From assembly GCF_024166365.1 (NCBI RefSeq), contig NC_064819.1, positions 205,865,293-205,929,292 on the forward strand: a DNA stretch of 64,000 nucleotides, read 5' to 3'. The stretch is from Elephas maximus indicus. Its lineage: Eukaryota; Chordata; Mammalia; Proboscidea; Elephantidae. The position numbers and the translations under genes are program-made. Of the stretch, positions 22,478-48,502 are shown piece by piece (the stretch's first letter is position 1; each line of letters opens with the position of its first letter). The notes beneath the pieces are model-generated. The model made no database searches and was not told the DNA's origin. It saw only the letters and a program-made list of their open reading frames with translations.

Positions 22478-22677
22478 AATCCACTGCTATTGAGTCTATT
22501 CCGACTCAGAGTGACCCTACAGGACAGAGTAGAACTGCCTCATAAAGTTCCCAAGGCTGTAAACCTTTAAGGAAGCAGACTGCCACATCCTTCTCTTGCA
22601 GAGCAGCTGGTGGTTCGAACTGCTGACCTTCTGGTTTGTAGTCAAGTGCATTGGCCACTGTGCCACCAGGGTTCCTC
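22478..22677 (-). mobile_element. AfroSINE
   Basis: Plus strand CCACTGCTATTGAGTCTATT, AACCTTTAAGGAAGCAGACT, GGTTCGAACTGC, CCACCAGGGTTCC. Long subtype. Confidence 0.82.
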
Positions 22678-22892
22678 TGAAACCTTCTAACTGTATACAT
22701 TTGAGCCATTTACTTTTGTTATACTTTATGCTTTTGGATAAAGTCTCTCACTAAATAATAGATGTGACTTTAAATAAGCTTACATCCAGTCTGTTTCCTA
22801 TCACATTTGTGAGTACAGGTTGTTTCTGGAGCACAGGTGTCCACTTTTGAAGTTCGATGAGGAAGTGGTGGTATTCACAAGGAGGAGCTGGC

Positions 22893-23156
22893 TTGTCAGT
22901 TAAGACCTCAGACTCTGGGGCCAGACTGCCTGAGTTTGAGTTCTGGCTCAGCCACTTATCACTGGTCTGAGCTTGGGCAAGGTAATTAACCTCTCTGTTC
23001 CCCAGTTTCCTCATCTGTAAAAAGAGAACATGACCGCGCCTGCCTCCTAAGGTTATTATAGGGTCATTTCAGTTAACAAACATATGTTTGTGAAGTGCCC
23101 AATGCAGTGGCTAGCATGTATTAAGTGTTCAGTGAATTTAGCTGTTATGATTAATT
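22893..23156 (+). mobile_element. MIR element, nearly full length
   Basis: GACTCTGGGGCCAGACTGCC, GCCACTTATCACTGGTCTGA, TTTCCTCATCTGTAAAAAGA and the 3' ...ATTAAGTGTTCAGTGAATTT match MIR closely. Confidence 0.8.
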
Positions 23157-23635
23157 CTCATCATCACTGACCATAGGCAGCAGGACCATGAAGGGCAGAA
23201 AGCATGATCTGGTTTCCAGGGAAAAGGGCTGGCATAAGTAGGCATAGCTCAGGCCTCCTAGCTACCAGCTGTGCAGGCAAGGCTGAAAACCAGAGGGGAA
23301 CACGGTCCTTAGTGAGGGGAACAAAGCAGAACCCCAGTTCAAGACTGAAGCCATGTGAGACAGAGAGTGTTCAGACTCAGGAGATAATCCCTGACACTGG
23401 ATCCTGGGCCACATACCATAATACCGTGCCCCAGTAGACAGGCATGAAATTGCTAATACTTCTGTCAGATTAGCTTTGGACACTCAACTGTGGGAAGATG
23501 CTGGGCTAACATGAAAGGAGAGGAAACGTGGCAGGGGCCACTGTTCCGAAGGCATGTTCCCAAAGGCTGTGTCAGAAATCTTTTTAAAAACTGCAGCACC
23601 TTCAGAAAGAGTGATTTACATATTTGAGTTCTAAC
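23157..23635. other. Intergenic, nothing recognised
   Basis: No gene or repeat supported. Confidence 0.4.
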
Positions 23636-23760
23636 TAGTTGCCATGGAGTTGATTCCGACTCACAACCACCCCGTAGGTGTCAGAGAAGAACTGTGTTCC
23701 ATAGGTTTTCAGTGGCTAATTTTTTTCAAAAGCCTGTCATCAGGCCCTTCCCTATTAAAA
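23636..23760 (-). mobile_element. AfroSINE fragment
   Basis: TAGTTGCCATGGAGTTGATT, TCCATAGGTTTTCAGTGGCT. The 5' half of the element is missing. Confidence 0.7.
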
Positions 23761-23933
23761 ATTCTACCACTTCCACACAGAAAGAAACCAATCTTGCCTA
23801 GAATAAAAGCAAAAGTTGCAACCATGTTACTTGAAATAAGTCGTATTTTTCCTAGTAGTGAAATAAATAGCTGTATTCAACCTGCAGAATTTTTGAGAAT
23901 CTTTAACAATTAAGCCATATTTTATCCTTTGCT

Positions 23934-24100
23934 TGGAAACCCAGTGGCGCAGTGGTTAAGCGCTACGGCTGATAACCAAAGGGTTGGCAGTTTGAAGCCA
24001 CCAGGCGCTCCTTGGAAACTCTATGGGACGGTTCTACTCTGTCCTGTAGGGTCACTGGGAGTTGGAACTGACTCGATGGCAATGGGTTTGTTTCGGGATT
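23934..24100 (+). mobile_element. AfroSINE
   Basis: GGAAACCCAGTGGCGCAGTG to ACTCGATGGCAATGGGTTTG. Confidence 0.85.
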
Positions 24101-24551
24101 TTTTTATCCCTTGCTTTTATTGTTGAATTTATACAATATTTATTATTGGTTGGAAAGAGTTGGATTAGCCTGATGACATGACAATCTCAAATCTACCACG
24201 AATGTGCCATTTATAACTCATAAATTCCCTTTAAAATAAGTTGCTTTTGCAATTAATACTAAATCTAACCTTCTAACCTTACTGTAGTCTCTGTAACTTC
24301 TAAAAAACTGACACCCAAATGCGATAACAGGTTAGCAGTTAACATCAGCCTAGGAGTTCATAGGTGTTATACTGCTCTCTTGTGGCAAGTACAGGAAACT
24401 GCAGCCTGAAGATTTTTCTTTCAGTTTCTTGTTAACCTTATTTTGCTGTGGGCTTTGTTGTTGTTGTTGGTACATATCCTTGTAAGCTGCCTTAAATACT
24501 TTCTGAAATAAGGCAAAGTCTAAATAAACAGATAAACAAATTTATAAAATG
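24101..24551. other. Intergenic, nothing recognised
   Basis: AT-rich with a short (TTG)n at 24457. No supported gene. Confidence 0.4.
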
Positions 24552-24706
24552 GGCAGTAGAACAGAGTAGGACTGCCGCGTAGTGTCCAAGGCTATAATCT
24601 TTATGGAAGCAGATTGCCACATTTTTCTCTGGCAGAGCAGCTGGTGGGTTCAAACCGCCAACCTTTGGCTAGCAGCCAATGCTTAACCACGGCTTCACCA
24701 GGGCTC
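24552..24706 (-). mobile_element. AfroSINE, 3' tail missing
   Basis: GTAGAACAGAGTAGGACTGC to CACCAGGGCTCC on the plus strand; the gGAGTCGGAATCGAC tail is absent. Confidence 0.75.
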
Positions 24707-25110
24707 CTTGAGTTGGGTTCAAATCCCAGGTCTGTCATTTACCGGTTGTGAGAAACTGGATAGAGGGAGAAGTTGGGCTGTGATGCCTTTCCATCAAGTG
24801 CCTCAGCGGATCCCAAAGGGCACTCTGAAGTCAGGACGGCCCTTCCAAGTTGTCTCCCATTGCTCTGAGGGTTCTGGGTCTTTACCTTCACATTCACCGA
24901 ACACTGTGGAGGGAGGCGACATGACCTTGAGCAAGTCAGTCTTCTTCAGCCAAGGGCAATTTCCAGACTTGTCCGTTTTGAAAAGGGATCGTGGTGGTGG
25001 CATCACAGTCCATTGGAGGGCATGTGTTCCAAAACTGTTGCAGGCCCTACTAAAGTAGATATAATAACTCGCCTTATGGTACAGAGCCTGCCGTACACTG
25101 CAGGTAGCTT
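24707..25110. other. Intergenic, nothing recognised
   Basis: A 116-codon open frame (24708-25058) shows no recognisable homology. Confidence 0.4.
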
Positions 25111-25114
25111 GTCA

Positions 25115-25322
25115 TTGGTGGTAGTTGTCATAGAGTTGGTTCCAACTCATGGCCAACCCCATGTGCGCAGAGTAAAACTGCTCTATGGGATTTTCAAGGC
25201 TGTGACCTTTCAGAAGCAGATCGCCAGGCCTTTCTTCTGAGGTACCTCTGGGTGGGTTCAAACAGCCAACATTTTGGTTAGTAGTCAAGTCCTTAACTGT
25301 CTGTGCCACTCAGGGACTCTTG
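25115..25322 (-). mobile_element. AfroSINE (older subtype)
   Basis: GTAGTTGTCATAGAGTTGGT, CAGAAGCAGATCGCCAGGCC, CTGTGCCACTCAGGGACTC. Confidence 0.8.
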
Positions 25323-26215
25323 AGTAGTACTAATTGTCCAGAAATTCCAGTGCCAACTGCTGTATCTCCCACTTGAAAGGCCCTATCATTCTTTTACCAG
25401 GTTAGTTCTTTATTCTATCTTCTTTAAAATGTTTGCATTTTTAAAGTTGGAGGTGGGGACCACAACCTGCAAATAGATTTTAGTGTGATATAAAAATCTT
25501 ACACTTTACTCCCACAACCCTTTTTTTTTTTTCCAGTAACTGAAAACAAATCCAATTGTATTCTTAACCTCTCCAATCAGACGTGAGTCCGTGCCTAATA
25601 CCCAGAAAAACTGGTTTAAAATCCTCTTTCCCCCTTGCTACCCTCTAAATTATCCTCCATGTAAATGGCTAGTTTTCTTCCAATCTAATTGTTTAGATTT
25701 CATAATTAAAGCACAAATATATTCTTACGGTAAAAGTTAGACCTGTTGATACTCCCACCCCATAATAGTGCCATGCCACCAAAAGAAACCACTGTTTTCA
25801 ACTTGGGGGCCCCTTCAGATTCTGCTACACTGCTGGGAAGTCGCGCCCCACCTCCTTCCCTTGAAAACCACTGCTATCACCTACCTGGCTCCACCAGTCA
25901 AGATTTAGAACGGCATTAGCCTTCTAAAGTCGTATTATAAAGCCAATTTTTTTAATTTTTCCAAATACAAAATAGTATTAGAATGCTTTGTCAAATGCCT
26001 TTGCCCTGATGCCTTATTAGCTTTATAGGGATTAACTAGGGCATCTGAGGGAGATGGAGAAGAGGGGAGGGAGTCTTCTAGGGCGAGTGTGAGAATTAAC
26101 GTTTTAGAGTCAGGAAAAATAAACTCACATATATAACTTGCAAGAAGAGAAACAGTTTCAGCATTCGTGGTATATTTAGACAAGTTTAAAAAGTAACCAA
26201 ACATAAATTTTATAA
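25323..26215. other. Intergenic, nothing recognised
   Basis: T12 run at 25520. No gene or repeat family supported. Confidence 0.4.
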
Positions 26216-26365
26216 ATGTTTTTGTTAGTTGCTGTCGAGTCATGGTGACCTTATGTACAATAGAACGTAATGCTGCCCGGTTCTGCACCAAGTTTTTTGA
26301 AGAGGATTTAGGTATGAGGTTCACGATGGGGACTTAAACTGAATCCCCATCCCTCAGGACTCTAC
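26216..26365 (-). mobile_element. RTE/AfroSINE-tail relic
   Basis: TTAGTTGCTGTCGAGTCATG, GTACAATAGAACGTAATGCT, GCCCGGTTCTGCACCAAG on the plus strand; a diverged copy with the shared tail. Confidence 0.6.
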
Positions 26366-26898
26366 AGTAGGAACAGCAGTCATCAGATGCCCCAGCTTAG
26401 GCCATTTGGAGGCTTCTTGTAGGGAATTTTAGGGCATGTAGTCATGTCTCCCAGGACAGCAGGAGTCATACTTCTAAACAGAGGCGAGCCCAAGGTCAAC
26501 TCAGTCCCAGTGCATAATGGCGCCGAAATGTACTTTTGAGAGGCAAGAAATTTATTCTGTAGTACAAAAGAAAAAAAGAATAGCCGCCCCCCCCCCCGCC
26601 CAAATATCAACTTGCTGTTTGTCAAGAAACACACTTCTCTCAGCACAGAATGGTATCTTCCAAAGGTTTCTACTGGGAGGGGCGGGGCAGGTTTGGTTAC
26701 ACATTTTTGTATACAGAATTTAAAAAGACAACTGAAAATGCAAGACTACCTTGGAGGTCAGACCCCTAAAAAGCAGTTGTTTCAGGAGAAAAAAATTCTT
26801 CCAAAGACAATGAAAGATGAGGAAAGACAAGATGAGGGGAACGCATACAAGGGGTAGGAACAATCACCAGAACAAAGTATTGCAGTAGGATACATACT
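26366..26898. other. Intergenic, nothing recognised
   Basis: Contains a C-run at 26587-26597. No gene supported. Confidence 0.4.
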
Positions 26899-27127
26899 TG
26901 GGACATGTCAGGAGGGATCAGTCCCTGGAGAAGGACATCATCCTTGGTAAAGTACAGGGTCTGTGGAAAAGAAGAAGACCCTCAATGAGATGCATTGATA
27001 CAGTGGCTGCAACCATGGGCTCAAGCATAACAATGTGAGGATGGCGCGGGACTGGGCAGTGTTTTGTTCTGTGGTACATAGGGTCACTATGAGTTGGAAC
27101 TGACTTGACGGCACCTAACAACAACAG
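26899..27127 (+). mobile_element. RTE LINE 3'-end fragment
   Basis: TTGGGACATGTCAGGAGGGA, AAGTACAGGGTCTGTGGAAA, ACAGTGGCTGCAACCATGGG and the tail CGGCACCTAACAACAACA equal the last 230 bp of RTE. Confidence 0.88.
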
Positions 27128-27764
27128 GATAAGAAGTATCTGAAAACAACCACAGTAGGAAAAATACGCAGTCATAAAAACTACAATACTATATTGGTTA
27201 TATTATGAATGCTTTGGGCTGCAAGCAACAGAAAATCCACAAGGTATGTTTCTCATTTAAGTCTGGAGAGAGCTCTTGCTGGCGTTGCTTCAGAGGCTCC
27301 GTCAGGTCACGGTTCACAGCTCTGTATGATTCAAAGCCCTTTTCCTCGTGGTCACAACATGGCTGCTACATGCCCACCCCTAACTGGAAGGTGGCCAGAG
27401 AGAGAGGAGAGAAATGGAGCTGGGCCAGGCAACCAACCCTCTGCCACAGCAACAGGAAACCTGTGGGCAACCTGGGTTTTTATGAAAGGGCAGAGACTGG
27501 CAAAATGGGTGCGTGCCGAGTCGATTAAAATGGTTACTTAACCTCCCAGACCAGTCAGTGCAAAGGCTAATGGGTCTAGGGAAACATGAAAATTTCAGTA
27601 TCACGTTAGAATATGAAAGAGGGAAAGAGAATATCTATTCCGAACTTATGTGTTTTTCACTTGTATAACCCAAGAAACTACCTACAGAACTCTCAAAAAA
27701 TTCAGACTTTATGAATTAAATAGTACAGAGCAAACATGAATTTCAATTGCAACCAAACACAGCC
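27128..27764. other. Intergenic between RTE fragment and MTFR2 3' end
   Basis: Overlapping open frames of 107-110 codons (27205-27541) have no homology. The sequence has the feel of an old repeat but I cannot name it. Confidence 0.4.
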
Positions 27765-28577
27765 AAGTTCAAAAGACACATTTATTTTACATGCTACTAT
27801 TATTATTTACAAAAATAATGATATGCATATATATTTATATCACGAGTGTAGACAAAATTGGTCAAGAAGAAGATTCTTTAAATACTTCTACTTCTAGCAT
27901 TTAACAGGCAAAATCGGTTTCTACAAATAAGAACCTTTAACATCTCAGGAAGAATTTTTAGGAGGCTTAACCTATGTGATTCAAATTATGACTATTTTAA
28001 TAAAGAAATTATAATTTTAGCTTCTTTGAAAATCTCCAAGTTGCTTGAAGCCGAAAAAGCTACCAATTTTTAAAAGACATAAAGCCTCTTAAATTAGGAG
28101 GTCACAATTGCTTTAAGAAATTGCTAAAGAATCTAAACATCCTATCATTTCTGAGCAGTACAAGACAGACTTAGTTTTCATTAATTCTTTAATTCATTAA
28201 AATGGTTTCTGATACCCTATTGTTCTCTAATGAAAAACATTAAGTCATTTAATATTCAGCTCTTAGGAAAATCATTCCATGTGCATATTCAGCTTTAAAT
28301 AATATTAACCTAGATTTTTTAAAAGTCCATACGCCTAACTACCATAAGTAGCCAGGGATCTTCCAAAAACAGAGACAAGTATTCTAAAGAGTCAAAACCT
28401 CCATACTAATGTATCCCAGTGCAGAGACTTCATTTAACTGTCCACAGAGGACAAGATCCTTTAAATGTAGCAAAAAAACACGCCAGTATATGTCCACAAT
28501 CTTTCTAAGTGTACACCCGGCTCTCATTGTTGATAACTTGGTCAACAACTTCTGTGTTTATCAGTTCTTCGTTTCCT
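27765..28577 (-). other. MTFR2: MTFR2 3' UTR (predicted)
   Basis: About 0.8 kb of AT-rich, repeat-free sequence follows the last coding exon. It ends near an AATAAA hexamer on the minus strand, with cleavage expected around 27755-27770. The end is inferred from the signal only; no transcript evidence is available here. Confidence 0.55.
27781..27786 (-). promoter_or_regulatory. Poly(A) signal AATAAA of MTFR2 (candidate)
   Basis: This is the first canonical AATAAA on the minus strand downstream of the MTFR2 stop in a suitable setting (plus-strand TTTATT). RTE and LTR-like sequence begins not far beyond it. Confidence 0.5.
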
Positions 28578-43314
<14,737 letters not shown>

Positions 43315-43639
43315 TGATGAAGCAAAAAAAAAAAAGCAGGAGCAAATTCAAGGACACATTATCAGTTTCTTGATACCTTCGGAATAAAAATTAGAAAACA
43401 TTAGTCTTGAAGATAATAAAAAAATGCCACATAAAATGTACTAAATAACCCGAAAGAGTCCTTTCATTACACATTTCTCCATCAACTAATCTCTCTTGGA
43501 CAGCACTATTTTGAAGGAAGTCAAGAGGAGAGGGAAAGAAGAGGGGAAGAGCTTGTAAAAGAAACTTCAATTTATTGGTCAAATTGCATTAAAAGTCCAT
43601 AGGGGGTTTGAAGCTACGAAGGAGCCTAATTAACAAATC

Positions 43640-43780
43640 GAAGTCGTGGTGTCATAGCGGTGAAAAGGTCGGCAGTTCGAATCCAACAGCTGCTCCTTGG
43701 ATTCCCTATAGGGCAGTTCTACCCAGCCTTATAGGGTCACTATGAATCGGAACCGACCCGACGGCACCTAACAACACACT
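43640..43780 (+). mobile_element. AfroSINE in MTFR2 intron 1
   Basis: GTCGTGGTGTCATAGCGGTG to CCGACGGCACCTAACAACAC. It has an RTE-like tail and lies about 30 bp from one candidate first-exon donor. Confidence 0.82.
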
Positions 43781-43810
43781 TAACAACTCAACTGTAGATA
43801 AGACACTTAC

Positions 43811-44200
43811 CAGGGAAGGTTTCAGACTTAGGGCTGAGACTCTTAGGAGCGGGTGAGTTCAGCAGACCCTTGAAGCAGACAGGGGCCCGACTCAAAACCT
43901 CAACAACACCGCCCATCCCTCTCCGCTCAAAGAAAGAAAAGGAACCTGCACCCCAGACAGGGGACCTGACTTAGATGCGCATTAGTAACAAGCGGTGACC
44001 TGTGCCCAGGTCGTGTCCCTCGCTTTGCCCACAAGCTTCCTCGGGGGCGCTCCAAAGCCAGCACAGTCGCCGTGCTCACCTTACTCCACAGCTGAGCGCC
44101 CCGGTCACCACGAAGACGTCGAGCTGCTACTGTTACAGGGGCCCGTCTCCGAATCATCAGTCGAAGCCCAGCGTGTGCTAGTCCCGGCGTCCGCCGCCCG
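43811..44200 (-). other. MTFR2: MTFR2 non-coding first exon region (approximate)
   Basis: Two good splice donors face intron 1 on the minus strand: CTG|GTAAGT at 43811/43810 and AAG|GTGAGC at 44080/44079, both inside the CpG-rich block. Either can splice to the start-codon exon at 43376, so alternative first exons are possible. The transcription start cannot be placed from sequence alone; I set the upstream edge near 44.2 kb as an estimate. Confidence 0.4.
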
Positions 44201-44720
44201 CCCAGGGCAAAGGCGGGAACCCACGCCCAACCAGGGCACGATGTGGTCCCCGGGGATCGTCCAGCAGCCCCCCGCTCAGCCGGGGTAGCACCGCGGGAGG
44301 CGCGGCTGCCCTCCTCCCGATACCCCAGGAACTTGCCCTCCCTTCCGGGATCGGCCCGCTGCCTCCGCGTACCCGGAACTCAGAAGTTGTCCTGGGGGAA
44401 AATCAAACTCCGCGGGTCGGATGACCTTGCCCGCTCTCGTTGGACAAAGCCGAAGGTGGCTTCTTATGATTGGTCGTTGGAGGACGGGGGGGGGGAAATC
44501 GCCGCGTTTCTCCTCCCCCGAGGGGGCGGGTCTTTCATGAGGCAGCCAATAGAAGCCAATAGGCAGCTAATGGGCGGGGCAGGTCGCGCCGGAGCTGACA
44601 CACGCGGAGGACACCGGTTGAGGGTTCCGCTTGCTCTCAAAGGCGGGCCTTGTTCCCGAGTTCGTGACCCACATGGCTCTTCCCAGGGAGAGTGTGTCGC
44701 CCGGTAAACCCAGACCCTAA
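43850..44720. promoter_or_regulatory. CpG-island promoter of MTFR2
   Basis: This is the only block in the window dense in CpG and G+C. It holds three CCAAT boxes (CCAAT at 44546-44550 and 44556-44560; ATTGG at 44469-44473), GC boxes (GGGGGCGGG near 44522, GGGCGGGG near 44572) and an E2F-like GGCGGGAA at 44212-44219. There is no TATA box in the block. CCAAT (NF-Y) plus E2F-type sites suit a proliferation-linked gene, which MTFR2 is reported to be; direct regulation is inference. Whether it also fires to the right (plus strand) cannot be told. Confidence 0.7.
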
Positions 44721-44764
44721 GCGGGGCTGCTCTCATGCTGCGGAGGGTCGCGATTTATTTTTTG

Positions 44765-44865
44765 GTCTTTCACTAGTTCATTCAGCAAATATATATTAAA
44801 TGCCTTTGGGACAAGCAGAAGCCAAGCACTGCCCTCGAAGGTTTGCAGCTTTGCAGTAGTGAGGA
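44765..44865 (-). mobile_element. L2 3'-end relic
   Basis: AGTTCATTCAGCAAATATAT, AAGCCAAGCACTGCCCTCGA is the reversed L2 3' end. Confidence 0.5.
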
Positions 44866-45138
44866 GTCCTTTGTCCCCGGCTTTTTTACCAAATGTGGGA
44901 CGGACACTGCCCTGACCTAGGTGAGGATGGTAGTAATGAGTAAAGTGTGATAATTTCCCAATTTTCAATTCTGATTTGACGTCACTTACTGGCGTCATGA
45001 AAGACAACGGCTTCCTCTTCTGGTATTTCAAGAGGAGAGGTGCGTTGGAGTGACATGACAACTTAAGATCAATGATGCCTTTTGATGACCTACATAACAA
45101 AAACTGAGTGGATTTTTAACTGCTCCTCTGTGGTCCAC
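44866..45138. other. Intergenic, nothing recognised
   Basis: Sequence upstream of the MTFR2 promoter without a supported feature. Confidence 0.4.
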
Positions 45139-45255
45139 ATCACTTATTCATCCATTCAACTAATACTGAAAGTCTACTGTGTGCCATGCACCTTTGGAAG
45201 CACAGGAAATGGCAGTAATGAGCAAGGCAGGTAATTGTCCCCTCCTGGAGTTTAC
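45139..45255 (-). mobile_element. L2 3'-end relic
   Basis: CTTATTCATCCATTCAACTA, GTCTACTGTGTGCCATGCAC, TCCTGGAGTTTACATCCTAT. Confidence 0.6.
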
Positions 45256-45276
45256 ATCCTATTGGAGACTTCAGAG

Positions 45277-45495
45277 AGGCTTCTCTGAACACCATATATA
45301 AATGGCATCCCTCTTCACTCTCTTCCCTGATTTATTTTCTTTATAATACTAATCAACACATTTATTTATGCTCCCCCTACCACCAAACTACATTGTAAGA
45401 GAACAGGAACGTTGTTTTTATTCATGCTGTATTTCCAGTGCTTTAGAAGAGTGACTGGTGTATAATAAGCATTGAATGAATATTTGTTCCACAAA
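45277..45495 (+). mobile_element. L2 3' end
   Basis: ACTCTCTTCCCTGATTTATT, AACATTGTAAGAGAACAGGAA-like core and AAGCATTGAATGAATATTTG match the sense L2 3' end. Confidence 0.65.
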
Positions 45496-45633
45496 ATAAT
45501 TGGATATGGAGTGAGAGAAAATAGATAATCAAGAATGACACCCTGGAGGACTCAATTTTTTATTTTGAAACATACTATATAGCTACAGTAATCAAAACAA
45601 CTTGGTACTGGAATAACAATAGATAACACAAAC

Positions 45634-46052
45634 TGTTATGGATTGAATTGTGTCCCCAAAAAATAACTGTTGTAAATCCTAACTTCTATGCCTGTGGTTC
45701 TAACCCCATTTGGGAATGAGTTATCTTTGTTATGTTATTGAGATAGAATTAGTGTTGGGTGTATTTTAAATCAATCTTTTTTGAGAAATAAAAGAGATTA
45801 AACAAGCAAGAAAGAGAAGCAGAGGCAGGGGAAGACATATGCCAAGACACATGGAGATCTCCAAGAAACCAGGAAGCAGAAGCTGAAGAGACAAGGGTCT
45901 TCCTCCAGAGCCAACAGAGAAAGCCTTCCCCTAGAGCAGGTGTTCTGAATTTGGACTTCTAGCCAACTAAACTGTGAGAAAATTAATTTCTGTTTGTTAA
46001 AGCCATCCACTTCTGGTATTTCCATTATAGCAACACTAAAATAACTAAGACA
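45634..46052 (+). mobile_element. Solo LTR, ERVL/MaLR-like (first in the L1)
   Basis: TGTTATGGATTGAATTGTGT to ACTAAGACA; it contains a TGTGAGAAAATTAATTTCTG R-like region. The target duplication has decayed. Confidence 0.8.
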
Positions 46053-46128
46053 TGGACCAATGGAAAAGGATTGAGACTCCAGAAATAAACCTACACATCT
46101 ATAGTCAACTGATTTTTGATGAGGGTGC

Positions 46129-46626
46129 TATCATGGATTGAATTGTGTCCCCAGAAAAATGTCAATTTGGTTAGACCATGATTCCCAGTATTGTGTGGCT
46201 GTCCTCCATTTTGTGATTATAATTTATGCTAAAGAGGATTATGTTGGGATTGTAACACCACCCTTCCTCAGGTCACTTCCCTGATCCAATGTAAAGGAGT
46301 TTCCCTGGGGTGGGGCCTGCACCACCTTTTATCTCTCAATAGATAAAAGGAAAGGGAAGCAAGCAGAGAGTTGGGAACCTCATACCACCAAGAAAGCAGC
46401 ACCAGGAGCAGAACACTTCCTTTGGACATGGCGTCCCTGCGCCTGAGAAGCTCCTTGACCAGGGGAAGATTGAGGACAAGGACCTTTTTCCAGAGCCGAC
46501 AGAGAGAGAAAGCCTTCCCCTGAATTTGGACTTGTAACCTACTAGACTGTGAGAAAATAAATTTCTCTTTGTTAAAGCCATCCACTTGTGGTATTTCTGT
46601 TATGGCAGCACTATACGACTAAGACA
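46129..46626 (+). mobile_element. Solo LTR, ERVL/MaLR-like (second in the L1), 5-bp duplication
   Basis: 498 bp, TATCATGGATTGAATTGTGT to CGACTAAGACA, flanked by GGTGC at 46124-46128 and 46627-46631. It has a GAGAAAATAAATTTC polyadenylation region. No proviral genes. Confidence 0.88.
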
Positions 46627-46994
46627 GGTGCTAAGTCCATTCGATGGGAAAAGAGTCTCTTCAATAAAGGGTTTTGGGAAAATTGGATTTCCTCATGCAG
46701 AAAAATGTAACAGGGCCCATGCCTCACACCATACACAAAAACAAATTCAAAATGGATTAAGGACCTAAATGTGTAAACTGAAACCACAAAATTCTTAGAA
46801 GAAAATGCAGAAGAAATGCTGTCCGGCCTAGCTTTTAACAATGGATTATTTAATATAATAAAAAACGCAAACAGCAAAAGACAAAATAAGTAAATGGAAT
46901 GTCATAAAAATTAAAAACTTTTGTTCATCAAAAGGCTTTACCAAAACAGTGAAAAGACAAGCTACCAACTGGGAGAGTATCTTTGGAAAGCACA

Positions 46995-47497
46995 TGTTAT
47001 AGATTGAATTATGTCCCCCAAAAATGTGTGTATCAATTTGGCTGGGCCATGATTCCCAGTATTGTGTGATTGTCCACCATTTTGTCATCTGATGTGATTT
47101 TCCAATGTGTTGTAAATCCTGCCTCTATTATGTCGGTGAGGGAGGATGAGCTGCAGCTGTGTTGATGAGGCAGGACTCAATCTACGGAATTGGACTGTGT
47201 CTTGAGCCAGTTTCTTTTGGGATATAAAAGAGAGAAATGAGCAGAAAGACAGGGGAGCTTATACCACCAGGAAAGCAGTGCTGGGAGCAGAGCATGTCCT
47301 TTGGACCCAGGGTTCCTGTGCAGAGAAGCTCCTCATCCAGGGGAAGATTGATGAGAAGGACCTTCCTCCAGAGGCTTCCCTCGAGCTGATGCCCTGAATT
47401 TGGGCTTTTAGCCTACTTTATTGTGAGGAAATAAATTTCTCTTTGTTAAAGCCATCTACTTGTGGTATTTCTGTTATAGCACTAGATAACTAAGGCA
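46995..47497 (+). mobile_element. Solo LTR, ERVL/MaLR-like (third in the L1)
   Basis: TGTTATAGATTGAATTATGT to AACTAAGGCA, about 500 bp, same family as the second copy. It interrupts the ORF2-like region after ...ESIFGKH. Confidence 0.85.
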
Positions 47498-48502
47498 CCA
47501 TATATCCAACAAGAATCCAATAACCAATATATATATAAAAGTTTGACAACAAATAACCCAAACATAAAATAGGCAAGGAGGACATTCAAATGGCCACCAA
47601 ACACAGGAAAAGATGGTCAGTGTCATTAGCCATCAGAGCGATGGAAATCAAAACCAAAATGAGATACCATTTCACTCTCACCAGGATGGCTTAGATACAA
47701 ATAATAATAACAAATGTTGGTGAGGATGTGGGAAAATTGGAACCCTTACCCACTGCTGGTGGGAATACAAAATGGCACAGTCATTGTGGAAAAGTGTGGT
47801 GGTTCCTCAAAAAACTAAAAATAGAACTGCCATATGACCCAACAATTTCACTTCTAGGTATATACTCAAAAGAAAGCAGAAACTCAAAAAGAGACTTGTA
47901 CACCAACACTTATTGCTGCACTATTCACAATAGCCAAAAGGTGGAAGCAACCTAAATGCCCATCAGCAGATGAATGGATAAACAAAATGTAGTACATACA
48001 CACAATTGAATACTATTCAACCAGTAGAAATGAAGTCTTGATACATGCTACAGTATGGATAGAGCTTAAAGACATTATACTGAGTGAAATAAGCCAATCA
48101 CAAAAGGACAAATACTGTGTGATCTTACTTATATAAAAAGACAAGGCAAATATACAGAGACCAAAGTTTATTAGTGGTTACCAGTGGTGGGGGTGGAGGG
48201 AAGAGGGGTTAATGGTGATGGAAAAATAGCATTAAGGGTAGGGTTGCACAGCCAATTATTGTGAGTTAGACACCTGTAAAAAGTTGAATTGGCAAAAGTT
48301 GTGTGATAGATATACTCACAATGACAAAAAAGAGAGAAAGAGTATGTGTAGCTCTGAGGTTGCTAATGTACAACCAAACTCATGGATTTTGTTCCTTGGT
48401 TTGTAGACTTAGGGTCATGGTTTCATGGGACATCCCAGTTAATTGGCCTAATAATTAGTTTAGTGCTTCTGTTCTACTTCCTAATTCATTGATTAGTGCT
48501 TA

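Noticed and set aside
1-27000. PDE7B 3' exon expected from human synteny
   Set aside because: No coding sequence resembling a phosphodiesterase was seen; in human it lies tens of kb away from MTFR2, so it is probably outside the window.
27205-27541. Two overlapping open frames of 107-110 codons near the MTFR2 3' end
   Set aside because: Frames overlap each other, lack homology, and the sequence resembles decayed repeat.
28505-28577. Reading MTFR2 as a pseudogene because of the shifted tail
   Set aside because: Six upstream coding exons are intact with introns and correct phases; only the terminal residues change.
44243-44707. 154-codon plus-strand open frame in the MTFR2 CpG island
   Set aside because: GC-rich sequence yields long open frames by chance; the composition is Arg/Gly/Pro-rich without domain, and the frame overlaps promoter motifs.
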